33,069 bases of DNA from Chara braunii (Eukaryota > Streptophyta > Charophyceae > Charales > Characeae), in assembly GCA_003427395.1 (NCBI GenBank), contig BFEA01000335.1, forward strand, positions 727,166-760,234, written 5' to 3'. Positions 20,552-29,152 of this stretch are shown piece by piece (within the stretch, counting starts at the first letter, position 1; each line of letters opens with the position of its first letter). A program made the position numbers and the translations under genes. The notes beneath the pieces are model-generated. The model did not search any database. It had not been told where the DNA came from and saw nothing but the letters and a program-made list of their open reading frames with translations.

Positions 20552-20591
20552 CGCCTTGCCATCATACATACGGGCTATATCTGAAGGACAG
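20552..20591 (-). CDS. possible penultimate 40-bp exon of the same gene
   Basis: On the minus strand TTTTGCGATCAG precedes and GTAAAG follows, as acceptor and donor. After one carried-over base it encodes CPSDIARMYDGKA and ends in phase 0, so it reads directly into VRLDD of the last exon. An alternative acceptor, CTTCAG, would shorten it to 20552-20580. A further exon ending at a GTGAGT donor (end at 20699) would supply the two missing bases in the frame ending AILTGRSILVKMI. The three-exon chain is inferred only from signals and frame. Confidence 0.42.
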
Positions 20592-20705
20592 CTGATCGCA
20601 AAACCCAAACAAACATTGTGACAGCACGAAATGCGTGGTCCGCACTCGTATTCATACATGCATTAGGTGCAATAAACAAATGTGAAGGTCGTACTCACAC
20701 TATCA

Positions 20706-20804
20706 TCTTCACCAGAATAGAACGCCCCGTCAAAATAGCTGGATTTGGAGCAACTTCCAGCCCAGATGCAATTATAATCACCGGGCGTTCTATTCAGGTG
20801 AAGA
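20706..20804. other. 22-bp near-perfect inverted repeat, hairpin with 55-base loop
   Basis: The arms 20706-20727 and 20783-20804 are complementary at 21 of 22 positions (TCTTCACCAGAATAGAACGC.. against ..GCGTTCTATTCAGGTGAAGA). Length, near-perfect pairing and loop size resemble a plant microRNA precursor or a small MITE. It overlaps the possible upstream exon of the minus-strand gene, so the two readings compete. Confidence 0.6.
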
Positions 20805-21420
20805 CGGCAAGATAGAATATTCTGGAGTGGACTGATGATGTAGGCCCTTGAATTAAGGTACACCCAGGAACGCCTCCGCAGGAAGAGGGTGCCCCTAAGA
20901 CATACAAGGACGCCATCGTAGGAGGAAGCTCATCTAGCAAGTCTGAGAGGTCCCTAGCTGCAAACACAGGCAGGCTGGGCTGGTGGATCGTCATATTAGG
21001 GTCCGACACAGCCAACTGCCTAGGTCGGTAAGCGGTCCTTGCTGACCGAAAGACAAGCCGGGGCATGTGGGGATCAGTCAGGCGCGTAGCTCGCTGGCTG
21101 GAGCGCTGACATTATGCGGTCATGCATGTTGGACAGCATGAGCAGTGGCGCTGGAAGAGGAAGCCGACACCATAGCTTGAAGAAGAGCAGTGAGCATTCA
21201 AGTAGTGGAGGTGTGACCTAGAGGAGGTCCCTGGGTGGTGGGGAAGCCTGCCAGAGATTGGTGGATGCTAACATGGTGGTCAGCAGGAGAGCTCCAGCGT
21301 ATCAGAGTCTTCAGCCATCATTGGCATGGGGGAGAGAGAGCTCAGCGGCAAGTACGAGATAGGGAGGACTAGAAAACACCATAGGCATGGCATGCAGACC
21401 TGACTAGAGGACTACTACTG
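20805..21420. other. unassigned, with a tRNA 5'-half-like sequence at 21081-21117
   Basis: GCGCGTAGCTCGCTGGCTGGAGCGCTGAC resembles a tRNA acceptor, D arm and start of the anticodon arm, but no B box follows at tRNA spacing. A 90-codon minus-strand frame at 20794-21066 has no recognised domain. Confidence 0.35.
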
Positions 21421-22066
21421 TGTTGTTGTGTTGAGTGATTGACCTCATGATCGCTATCATTATCAAGCGTCTCCAGTGCTGTGTGTTCTTGCCTTGGCAT
21501 GATATCAGCCTTGTCTACTCTGCTTCCGGTTCGATCAACTCAACCATTCATTGGTCGGGTGGGAGTCCAGGAATCGTAGGAGGCCGCGAGTTCGAGTTGG
21601 TCAGAATTTCCACTAATTGTTAATAGGTGGTGTCATTTTCGGCAAATTTTTCACCGATACTGCTATATTTCCCTGATTTTTTGCTTTTTTTCTTGTTTTT
21701 GTTTTGTGTGATATGTATGTGCTTTTATCTGTATGTATTCAGTTTCGACGTATTTGGACCAGTACGAGAAAGTATGCAAAAACACCGAATTCGGAGAAAA
21801 AATGGTGAAGTCCAAAAGCTACTCCGAATAGGGTTCATAGTAACTTCATACTACTTCATAATGCTTTGGAGTTTTTTTTTTTTTTTCTTCGCTTTTTTTT
21901 CCTTCGCTTGTTTGGTTTTGTGATGTTTGTATTATCAGCCTGCATTGTTTGTTCGCAAAATTTTTGACGACATTGCTCGAGGTGATGCAGCGAAAAACCC
22001 CGAATTTTGGGCCTTCCGTTAACCATCTCTCGAATGTTTGGAGTTCTCACAGCCTGGTTCATTGCA
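21421..22066 (+). mobile_element. probable 5' LTR (3' portion) of a second LTR retrotransposon
   Basis: The sequence ends ..TTCATTGCA three bases before a primer-binding site, so the end at 22066 is the likely LTR terminus. The start is uncertain; a TGTGTTG near 21420 is one candidate. No second LTR copy lies in the window. T-rich runs occur at about 21680-21700 and 21873-21886. Confidence 0.5.
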
Positions 22067-22069
22067 ATT

Positions 22070-22081
22070 AGGTATCAGAGC
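22070..22081 (+). other. primer-binding site, initiator-Met tRNA type
   Basis: AGGTATCAGAGC matches the consensus TGGTATCAGAGC at 11 of 12 bases and follows an LTR-like CA end by three bases. Confidence 0.75.
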
Positions 22082-22900
22082 AGCACCACTGGTCGTTGTC
22101 ATCCTAACCGTGCGTGCCAGCGTTCTTCGACAGGCAGGGCGTGGACCGGCAGTGCATTGACTTCCCCATGCTGTGTGTCTCATCTGCCCAGTAGAGACTC
22201 CGTGAGCATATATGCAGTTCCTCTGCATCTGGTAGGAGATCGGCAATGTATTGGAAGGGTCCAGACAATGAACAGTACACGGTGTGGGATTATTACATGA
22301 ATGCATGTGCAGATCACAACTGAGCGTCAGCAGCGCTCAGGAGGCATCTTGGGGTTGGCCATGTCATCCTATTGTGAGGTTAAATAATTCTGGAGTGGGC
22401 TTGTCCTTCTGCAACATTAAATGATTATTGAGTCATCATCCTGTTGTGGCGTTAAATCATTCTTGGTTCCATCATCCTTCTGCAATGTTAAATAATTCTT
22501 CATTGGGTTAGCCCCCGACCTGATTGTCTGTGCACAGGGGGGGTGGGTCCGTCTATAGATCACCTCACGCTGTTCAGCCAGTGGCAGTTGTCAGTTATGG
22601 GGGTGGGATGGATACCGCCAACTGTATATTCGTTTGTGGAAATTGTCAATTTCCACTTGCCACTCTTTTCATTTAGTACTTTTAGACTTTTATAGTTGCT
22701 TTTTGATTAGTTCGAATAACTTTTTTTTTGTTTTTTTTAAGGGAGCAGTTAGCCCGGGAACAGTAAAGCTGCTAGATGTCCAAAACAAGAAGGGTCACCT
22801 TCTCCACATCTAAGCTGATGGTTTGGAGGAGGTTTTCCCTTGCGTAGAGGGCAGAGTGCCTACAGAGAGAGATGGTGGTGATGTGATGGATATCAGGAGG
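22082..22900 (+). other. leader of the second retroelement, with a short tandem repeat
   Basis: No domain is found. At 22366-22510 four diverged units of roughly 33-40 bp share CATCCT.{2}TGTG..GTTAAAT.ATTC. The T-rich run near 22721-22738 precedes AGGGAGCAG. Confidence 0.5.
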
Positions 22901-22901
22901 G

Positions 22902-23525
22902 ATGGATACTACTGTTATAAAGGGTAAGGGAAGGATGAGTGCCTCAGTAGTAATCATCACAAGGTCAAACAAAGAGTCGATCCCAACCCAGTGGCGAAGA
23001 AACCGTGGGAAAAGGACGCGTTGTTTACGTTTGGAAGAGCGGGAGGACAAGAGAAGTTTGTATGAAGTGTGGCGAGTATGGCCATCAAAAGATAAACTGT
23101 CCATAGGGAAACCAAACAAGCCACTAAATCTCATGTGCTCTTGGGTGGCAATGGCAGATGGTCCGGAAGGGACAATTGGTCGTAGTGAGAGAGATGTAAA
23201 TAGCCGCAAATCAGGTGCCTTGGCTGATGTAGGATCAAGTTGTAGTTACATTAGTCGTCCGTGCATAGATAGACTGCGCCTTCTGAATCCGGTGCAGCAG
23301 CTAAGTAGACCTGTTGTTTCTGCTTCGGCTAAAAAAACGTCGATAAGTGAGGTACTCCGGTACCCAACAAGAAAAGTCCAAAAACATCCAGTCCAGTCCA
23401 GTCCAGTCCCAAGTCCAATTTTGCAGCATGTCGCAGGAAAGTCCGAAAGCTACCGGACCGATAAAATGTTTGCAGCAGACAGGTGTTACGATCCTGGTCA
23501 TTCCCAAAGTGCAAATTCACAATGA
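22902..23525 (+). pseudogene. gag zinc knuckle and protease remnant of the second LTR retrotransposon
   Basis: A perfect CCHC knuckle, CMKCGEYGHQKINC (C-x2-C-x4-H-x4-C), is encoded at 23059-23100 and followed two codons later by TAG. In another frame, about 120 bp later (near 23215), ALADVGSSCSYISRPCID resembles the retropepsin active-site strand D-S-G-A/S. It continues to LRLLNPVQQLSRPVVSASAK as in Ty3 proteases. Order and strand match the primer-binding site at 22070. The frames are broken and no reverse transcriptase follows; the element is cut off by simple repeats from about 23590. The 207-codon open frame spans the second block only partly as true protein. Confidence 0.65.
23384..23408. 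repeat. short (CCAGT)n repeat
   Basis: Four to five CCAGT pentamers in a row. Confidence 0.85.
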
Positions 23526-23598
23526 AAGACAATGCCACCCAATTGCGAAAGAAATGAAAGCACTTGCAAAGAGATAGAGACAAAAGAAGAGAGAGAGA

Positions 23599-23646
23599 AG
23601 AAGAAGAAGAAGAAGAAGAAGAAAAAGAAGAAGAAGAAAAAGAAGA
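23599..23646. repeat. (GAA)n microsatellite
   Basis: AAG/GAA triplets with a few AAA interruptions. Such purine tracts can form triplex DNA. Confidence 0.92.
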
Positions 23647-23825
23647 TGTACACCAGCAAGACCAATGACAAATCCCCCTTCTCTCCACCTTCCTCCTCCT
23701 CCACTTCGCCAATCTTATTCTTCTTCCAATAATAATAATAACCATGAGTGTATGAACCAGAATCAATGTCCGAAGTTCCCTCTTACTGCTGACACAACAA
23801 CAACAGCAACAGGTCCACCATAGCT

Positions 23826-24259
23826 ATGGCTTCCCCCCTTCTTCCACCTCTCACAAGCCTAGGCTATGGCGGCCAACTGAGGGCTCTGCCCCTCTCTGTG
23901 CAAAGGACAACACAAAGCAGTTGTGGCGCTGCCCTCCTGTCCAAAGGACAACCCAAAGCAGCTATGCCGCTGCTGACTAAGCCGCCATGCCTGACTCTGC
24001 CTCAAGCTTCCTTGGTGCGGCACTACCCCAACTGGGGCCTTCCAGATGCAGCACCCAACAAGGTGATGAAGATGGTGTCCACCATAGCCAGGTACCTCAC
24101 CACTCTCCTCCTTTGCCCCCTTCTTCCTCCTCCTTAGGCTGGGCTGCTCGCCATAGCCAGGCTGAGCGCCCAGCTGCCCTTCACCTCCAAGCAGCTCTGT
24201 ACAAGTCCAGCGCTTGGCTCAGCAGCATGTCGCCAATCCTTGCATATCGCAAACGAGGA
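23826..24259. other. unassigned, with a short repeated block
   Basis: TCTGTGCAAAGGACAA near 23897 recurs as CTGTCCAAAGGACAA near 23937, both followed by (A)CAAAGCAG or CCAAAGCAG and GCT. Plus-strand frames of about 100 codons show no domain. It may be internal sequence belonging to the LTR-like copy at 24260-24910. Confidence 0.4.
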
Positions 24260-24910
24260 GCTACTTGCTCCTCCGGAAGATATAGCGGCCTACTGGCCTC
24301 TTGGACGGTGACTTCCTAGGCCGAGCGGCCTCCCAGCAATCGGTACCTCCTCCCTTTCAGAGGGAAACATCATTGCAGGCTCTGCTATCGTCCGGACAGG
24401 CCCTAGACTCAGGCTACTTGGACTGGTACCGCCCTACCTCTATCCTACCGCTACTGGGCCTCTAAAAAATGCCAACTTTTTGTCTTCTTATGCTCGGCCA
24501 CCAGTACCCGACACTCCTACCACTACTTGAGTGGTACCGGCCTACTTGCTACTTGAGTGTTTTTCCCCGCTGCTCTAAGTGTCGTGGGCCTACCCCCGCT
24601 ACTTGAGTGTTTTCCCCGGTGCAACCCTCGAAGTCACAGGCACGGGTAAGTACCAGCCCTGCAGGGCCCGGGTCACACACACTCGGCCGACAAGCACTCA
24701 GACAGGCATGCGAACCAGCAGGCAAGCACACACACACAGACTTGGAAACCACAGCAGAATGCGGGAATCTTAGCAAGGCATTCATTCCAACGGCAAATCC
24801 CAGAAATCAGCTGTGTTCTCAGTCTGCGTTTTTGGCGGTCATTACACAGACCACGACTGATCGGTAACGGTCTGAAGCAGGCCAAACCAAGCACAGCCAA
24901 ATCCTATATT
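24260..24910 (-). mobile_element. LTR-like repeat, inverted relative of 1807-2345
   Basis: In minus orientation it follows the same order of blocks as 1860-2280: GTCTGAGTGCTTGTCGGCC, GGGGAAAACACTCAAGTAG, AGTTGGCATTTTTTAGAGGC, then CTCCCTCTG..AGGGAGG. The GGGGAAA..CTCAAGTAG block is duplicated within this copy, which the other copy lacks. A CTAAATATAGG TATA-like box lies upstream on the minus strand near 24905. Boundaries are not defined. Confidence 0.5.
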
Positions 24911-25131
24911 TAGCTGCTACACTGCAGCTGCTCATCACTTGTTTAGTTGCAAGATGCAGAAGCGCTGCTGCTGCTTGTGCGTTAGGGCAACTTGGGCACC
25001 GTGCGCCTAAAGATGAAGACAGTGCCCGCGAGTTACTCCATAGCTAGGTTAGGGGTAGCATAGGAGTAGAGCGTCCATAGCCGCCAAGATGTAACCTTAC
25101 CGAAGTGGGTGTATCCAGGGTGACGATCTAG

Positions 25132-25133
<2 letters not shown>

Positions 25134-25221
<88 letters not shown>
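25134..25221. repeat. (GA)n microsatellite
   Basis: About 44 perfect GA units. The minus-strand 111-codon frame across it encodes mostly Ser-Leu repeats and is not a gene. Confidence 0.97.
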
Positions 25222-25224
<3 letters not shown>

Positions 25225-25461
25225 CAAAGAGAGAAGCAAAACTAAGAGAGAGGGCGAGAGAAGAGAGAACCCATAGCCGCTATCTGGTTGAGATCCGTTG
25301 TGTGTGTGCGGCATAGCCGTTGGAGACAAACACACCTTGTATATTGACAATAATTTTGGAGACGACATTTCCGTGTGTTGATTGTAACTCGGTTTGGCTT
25401 CTCACATGTGACCTCTGAATGTTCATTGATGCGAGGTGGAACTCGACAGTCCTCAATACTT

Positions 25462-25538
25462 ACACTAATCCTAACCTACATCAAGGTCTGGCAAACTAAT
25501 TCCCTTCCCACTTCTGTCATTAGAGCTCTCCTGACAAC
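25462..25538. repeat. left arm of a 77-bp inverted repeat
   Basis: ACACTAATCCTAACCTA..AGCTCTCCTGACAAC. It matches the reverse complement of 25850-25926 at about nine of ten positions, including AAACTAATTCCCTTCCCAC. Confidence 0.88.
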
Positions 25539-25849
25539 CGGCGTGCAACCAAAGACTCGACGGGACGCAGTGAGGAGTTGTAGAGGTCAGTAGGGTTCAC
25601 TGTATAATGCACGGAAAGAGTTGGGTTGAGATGTAAGGTCCACCAGCTGAGGACACCGGGGAGATCCCCCAAGGACCGGTACTGACTGGCTGGCCATTCA
25701 CTGGTTGTAGTTATACCCAAAAACCACTGCAATCAATGAGGAACCAATCTAAGTATTAAGGGAATCCTTCATATCGGTGGCCACATCGTCCAGTGTAAGA
25801 ATTCCTGAGGTCTGTGCTGGCTGACCTTAAAACTGCCAGTTGCCCACTA
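25539..25849 (-). other. spacer of the 77-bp inverted repeat
   Basis: A 70-codon minus-strand frame at 25520-25732 is open but has no recognised domain. Nothing else is seen. Confidence 0.4.
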
Positions 25850-25926
25850 GTTGTCAGGAGAGCTGTAGTGACAGAAGTGGGAAGGGAATTAGTTTCTCAG
25901 ACCCTGATTTAGGTTAGGATTAGTGT
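25850..25926. repeat. right arm of the 77-bp inverted repeat
   Basis: Ends one base before the left arm of the 342-bp inverted duplication begins, so two inverted repeats are joined end to end. Confidence 0.88.
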
Positions 25927-26230
25927 TAACCTGTTGTTTCTGTTTTTCCAGTGATTTTAGCTTCTTCTCCAAGTCTTTTTTCTCCTTCTCCAATCTTTCT
26001 TTCTCCTCCTCTTGCTCCCTCTTTTCCTCCTTTTTCTCCTCCTCCTCCACCAGCCTCCTCCTATCAATTCCGGCCTGCTGTTCAGCGGTGTACGGCTGGG
26101 TGGATGCTCCGGACCGGCTTATGACATGCATACCAAAAGTCTGGGCGAGTCCCAGTGGGAAGAAGAAACAGAGGAGGGCCCCCCATATGGCTGATAGGGC
26201 CAAGAAGCCAAACATAGGGCAGTCGTCCAT
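25889..26230 (-). pseudogene. truncated inverted copy of the coiled-coil protein gene
   Basis: The minus-strand ATG at 26230 opens a frame identical to the first approximately 100 residues of the 26319-27587 protein except for Gly to Ala in IWGALLCFFF. The match stops at KQKQQV where the inverted duplication ends. Twelve unrelated residues (NTNPNLNQGLRN) from the neighbouring 77-bp repeat then lead to a stop. It therefore keeps the hydrophobic N terminus and first coiled coil only. It is divergent from the full copy with 88 bp between the two ATGs, all inside the palindrome. Whether it is expressed is unknown. Confidence 0.75.
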
Positions 26231-26269
26231 GGCGAGGGTCGGCACAGGTAAGTTGACTCCACCTCCTCA
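25928..26269. repeat. left arm of a 342-bp near-perfect inverted duplication
   Basis: Reverse complement of 26280-26621 with only one to a few differences visible, for example GGAGGGCCCCCC against GGGGGGGCCTCC. The arms start at AACCTGTTGTTTCTG and end at CCTCCTCA. Confidence 0.95.
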
Positions 26270-26279
26270 GTTTATGTGG

Positions 26280-26621
26280 TGAGGAGGTGGAGTCAACTTA
26301 CCTGTGCCGACCCTCGCCATGGACGACTGCCCTATGTTTGGCTTCTTGGCCCTATCAGCCATATGGGGGGGCCTCCTCTGTTTCTTCTTCCCACTGGGAC
26401 TCGCCCAGACTTTTGGTATGCATGTCATAAGCCGGTCCGGAGCATCCACCCAGCCGTACACCGCTGAACAGCAGGCCGGAATTGATAGGAGGAGGCTGGT
26501 GGAGGAGGAGGAGAAAAAGGAGGAAAAGAGGGAGCAAGAGGAGGAGAAAGAAAGATTGGAGAAGGAGAAAAAAGACTTGGAGAAGAAGCTAAAATCACTG
26601 GAAAAACAGAAACAACAGGTT
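26280..26621. repeat. right arm of the 342-bp inverted duplication
   Basis: Starts TGAGGAGGTGGAGTC and ends CAACAGGTT. Only 10 bp (26270-26279) separate the arms. The arm covers the region from 39 bp upstream of the ATG to about codon 101 of the coiled-coil protein. Confidence 0.95.
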
Positions 26622-27587
26622 GCTATAGTAAGAGAAGAAGAAGAAAAAGAAGAAGGAGAAGCGAGGCTGGATGACCCCAGGAACAGGGTTGGAGGAATGT
26701 GTACCGAAAGGGAAGAGCCCAGTCAAATGTATTTCTACCTAGTTGACACCCAAACGTGGATGGCGAAGTTCAGATTCACGAAGGATGAGTGGGCAGAAGA
26801 GTTTGAGGCTGAGAGGGCAGAGCTTACAACAAAATTGGAGGCGGCAGAAGACGATGTGAAGAGAGAGTTGCTGATGCAAGAGAGAGAACATGAACTGCAT
26901 CAGTGGCTCCTGATAAAGAAGAGGGGGGATCTGGACGAGAAGAGGAGATTGAAAGCTGAAGGGGAGGAGATTGAATGCCAGCTCAAGAAGGATCGTGAGG
27001 GTGAATGGGAAGACGACCTTACCCTTATGGTCAATGCCCTGTTACATACTAACCGGGAACTGGCCGCTATAAATAAGTCTATTGACCGACTCGAACAACA
27101 CAATCACGAGTGTAAAGGCACTTGGAACTACCTAAGCGGCGCTGCCCACTGGATCGATGAGCGCGTCGAGGGATATGTACAACAACCGAAAGGACTATTC
27201 ACTTTGAGGTTAGTAGACACCATCGCCACGATGAAGTCAGGAAGTGGTGGTGGAGGTGGAGATGGGGGAGATGATGGCGACGGAGACCCAAAGAAGGAGG
27301 GGGACAAAAAGGTAGATCCCACCCAGCCGGAAGCGAGAGAAAGGAGAGAAAAGGTGAAGTTGAAGCTTTCCTTGGACGTACGATGGGAAGAGAGAACCGC
27401 CAATTTCACCATCTCAGTAATGAAGGAGGCAGGTTGTTCGTCAATGGTGGAATACTCTAAGCGCATTCTCATAGAGGATTTCTCTAAGGCCCTGAAGGAA
27501 AGGCTCGAAGATAAGAACCTGGCCCGATGCATTGACCACTTAATTCTCAATATAGTCAATAGAAATTGGAAGAGTGTCGCTGGATGA
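26319..27587 (+). CDS. uncharacterised membrane-anchored coiled-coil protein
   Basis: An uninterrupted 422-residue frame, the longest credible one in the window. I start at the ATG at 26319 because it sits in GCCATGG, a strong Kozak context; the frame is open 15 bases further up from a GTG. Residues about 7-30 (FGFLALSAIWGGLLCFFFPL) form a hydrophobic segment, likely a signal anchor. About 55-110 is a Glu/Lys/Arg coiled coil. About 130-285 continues with charged helices containing MYFYLVDTQTWMAKFRFT. A Gly/Asp linker follows near 310-330. The C-terminal ~85 residues (RWEERTANFTISVMKEAG, CIDHLILNIVNRNWKS) look globular. No family is recognised. An integrase remnant 280 bp downstream on the same strand suggests a retroelement-associated ORF, but a host gene family is equally possible. 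Confidence 0.6.
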   Translation: MDDCPMFGFLALSAIWGGLLCFFFPLGLAQTFGMHVISRSGASTQPYTAEQQAGIDRRRLVEEEEKKEEKREQEEEKERLEKEKKDLEKKLKSLEKQKQQVAIVREEEEKEEGEARLDDPRNRVGGMCTEREEPSQMYFYLVDTQTWMAKFRFTKDEWAEEFEAERAELTTKLEAAEDDVKRELLMQEREHELHQWLLIKKRGDLDEKRRLKAEGEEIECQLKKDREGEWEDDLTLMVNALLHTNRELAAINKSIDRLEQHNHECKGTWNYLSGAAHWIDERVEGYVQQPKGLFTLRLVDTIATMKSGSGGGGGDGGDDGDGDPKKEGDKKVDPTQPEARERREKVKLKLSLDVRWEERTANFTISVMKEAGCSSMVEYSKRILIEDFSKALKERLEDKNLARCIDHLILNIVNRNWKSVAG

Positions 27588-27799
27588 GTTATTGCAATGT
27601 CCCGACCACAGTCTAACCCCCACTCAAATTCTGAATAACTTTGCGAGACGATGCCTGATCCTCTAAGGACCACCTTGTACCCCCATACGAAAGAGGACGA
27701 CACGACTTACGAGAAATTTAGTCAGATCGTCGTAGATCAGGCTGGTTTCCTGATGGAAGCCAATTACTATCATTACTGGAACGGCCTGCAGAAAGGATG

Positions 27800-28017
27800 T
27801 CGATGGAAGAATAAAACTATAGCAGGTAGTATGGAAGGGAAGGACAATCTTCTAGTCAAGTTGGGGGGTCGAAGCTGACCATGTCTTCCGGTACACACCC
27901 GAAGACCAATAGTGAGACCGAGCGGATGAACAAGCTGCTCCAGCAAGTGCTACGCATGTACATTAGGCAGATCAATTGGGACGAACATCTTCCCAAAGTC
28001 CAGTCTGCATTATCGTG
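27800..28017 (+). pseudogene. Ty3-type integrase core remnant
   Basis: In one frame KDNLLVKLGG matches the integrase stretch before the third catalytic residue. After a one-base shift at the G6 run 27863-27868, the next frame gives SKLTMSSGTHPKTNSETERM and NKLLQQVLRMYI.RQ.NWDEHLPKVQSA, ending at a TGA. The Glu in NSETE corresponds to the catalytic Glu of the DDE triad. Upstream, a 75-codon frame from 27651 may hold more decayed integrase. It is a different family from the 5.7-6.9 kb integrase, judging by the sequence around the Glu. Confidence 0.8.
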
Positions 28018-28489
28018 ACCTGTGGGTCCCGAATAACATCCCGACACTCGAGAGCCTATATATAGCCAAGTGCACGACATAGAAATCTGGAGCAAGGAGA
28101 CAAAAGAGAGAGAAGACAAAGGACTAGGACGAGACCACCAGGAGGAGTGACGCCCTGGGATGAGTACCGCAGGGAGAAGGAACCGGCAATGACAAGCAAG
28201 CAAGGGACGGGACACAGATACATAGGAACATAGCATGGGGCCGAAGGGCCATCAGAATTCGACATGACAAGGACCCGAGGGCCCAACACGGGGCCGCAAC
28301 ACGGGGCCGCCTATGACAATTAACGGAAACCACGGATTGGAGGCCCGCGGCAGGAGAAACCGAAGCACGCAAGGTCCAAGAAAAGGCAAGGGAAAAGGGC
28401 CACCATAGGGCGGTGGACGCCAAAAGAACATGGGACACCTTGAGGAAAGGCACCAGGGACCACGTTAACTAAGTAAAAATAATGGTATC
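28018..28489. other. no gene seen
   Basis: CTATATATAG near 28058 could be a TATA box, but no coding sequence is attached. GGGCC(A/G)-type short repeats (ACACGGGGCCGC twice near 28290) are present. Minus-strand frames above 100 codons here are Cys/Leu/Pro-rich and lack domains. Confidence 0.45.
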
Positions 28490-28690
28490 CGGGACAAAGT
28501 ATCGGGAACCACTGACGGGGCAAAGTATCGAAGAACACCGGCGGGACAAAGTGTCGGGGACCACTGACGGGACAAAGTGTTGGGGACCACCGACGGGACA
28601 AAGTGTCAAGGACCACCGACGGAACAAAGTGTCGGGGACCACCGATGGGACAAAGTGTCAAGGACCACTGACGAAACAAGTGGCGGGGAC
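28490..28690. repeat. 26-bp minisatellite, about 8 copies
   Basis: Head-to-tail units of CGGGACAAAGTGTCGGGGAC plus CACCGA, 26 bp each, with units alternating GTCGGGG and GTCAAGG. The first two units are more diverged (AAAGTATCG). Both strands are open through it, giving repetitive peptides only. Confidence 0.93.
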
Positions 28691-28752
28691 ATGAGAAGGT
28701 CTCGAGAAACGGCGGAGCAGCATGAGGGGAAAACAATTAAAACAAGATGCAC

Positions 28753-28774
28753 CGTCAAGATCGAGATCTTGACG
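28753..28774. repeat. palindrome CGTCAAGATC-GA-GATCTTGACG
   Basis: Perfect 10-bp arms with a 2-base centre. Confidence 0.95.
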
Positions 28775-28789
28775 ACCAAAATATTATAG

Positions 28790-28811
28790 CACCACTAGTG
28801 CACTAGTGGTG
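28790..28811. repeat. perfect 22-bp palindrome
   Basis: CACCACTAGTG followed directly by its reverse complement. The related site at 30288-30309 has a 4-base loop. Confidence 0.95.
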
Positions 28812-29126
28812 GCAAACGGGAAGGCTAAAAGGAAAGGAAAAAGTAAAGAAACATGAAGAGGGAGGCATGGGAGCAATCCGAAAAATCTTGGATCAGCCTG
28901 TCGTTGAGGCTTTACGGTCTTAGACTTCCTTCCTTGCTGATTGTTCGCACGGTTGCATTCATTATTGGATAATCAGCGGAGGTTTCAGCATATAGCCAAA
29001 TTTGCCTTTAACATTAGACTCCATGTGAAAAATAGGCCTCCGGGAAAAAATTAGAGTAGGAGGGGCTACTGTGTGTGAAAGATGAGAGGTAAAAAGAAGC
29101 TCCCATGGGCATGAGGAAGTCATTAT

Positions 29127-29152
29127 TGCAGTCCGAGATATAACGGACTGCA
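29127..29152. repeat. dyad element TGCAGTCCG-N8-CGGACTGCA, copy 1
   Basis: Perfect 9-bp arms, loop AGATATAA. The same dyad recurs, intact or decayed, several times in the next 1.5 kb. Confidence 0.92.

Noticed and set aside
21081-21625. Split tRNA with halves at 21081 and about 21590
   Set aside because: The two halves do not form matching stems, and the B-box-like GAGTTCGAGTTGG is weak.
22772-23209. 145-codon minus-strand frame
   Set aside because: It lies antisense to the CCHC knuckle and protease remnants, which give a better explanation of this stretch.
24549-25368. Several 75-111-codon frames over the LTR-like copy and (GA)n
   Set aside because: They follow repeat sequence or translate to Ser-Leu repeats.
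25923-26282. 119-codon plus-strand frame and CAGGTAAGT donor-like site at 26245
   Set aside because: It is antisense to the duplicated coiled-coil N terminus. The perfect donor match is mirrored in the other arm and no acceptor partner is evident.
28320-28736. 138-codon minus-strand frame with repeated PRHFVP/LCP phrases
   Set aside because: Direct translation of the 26-bp minisatellite.
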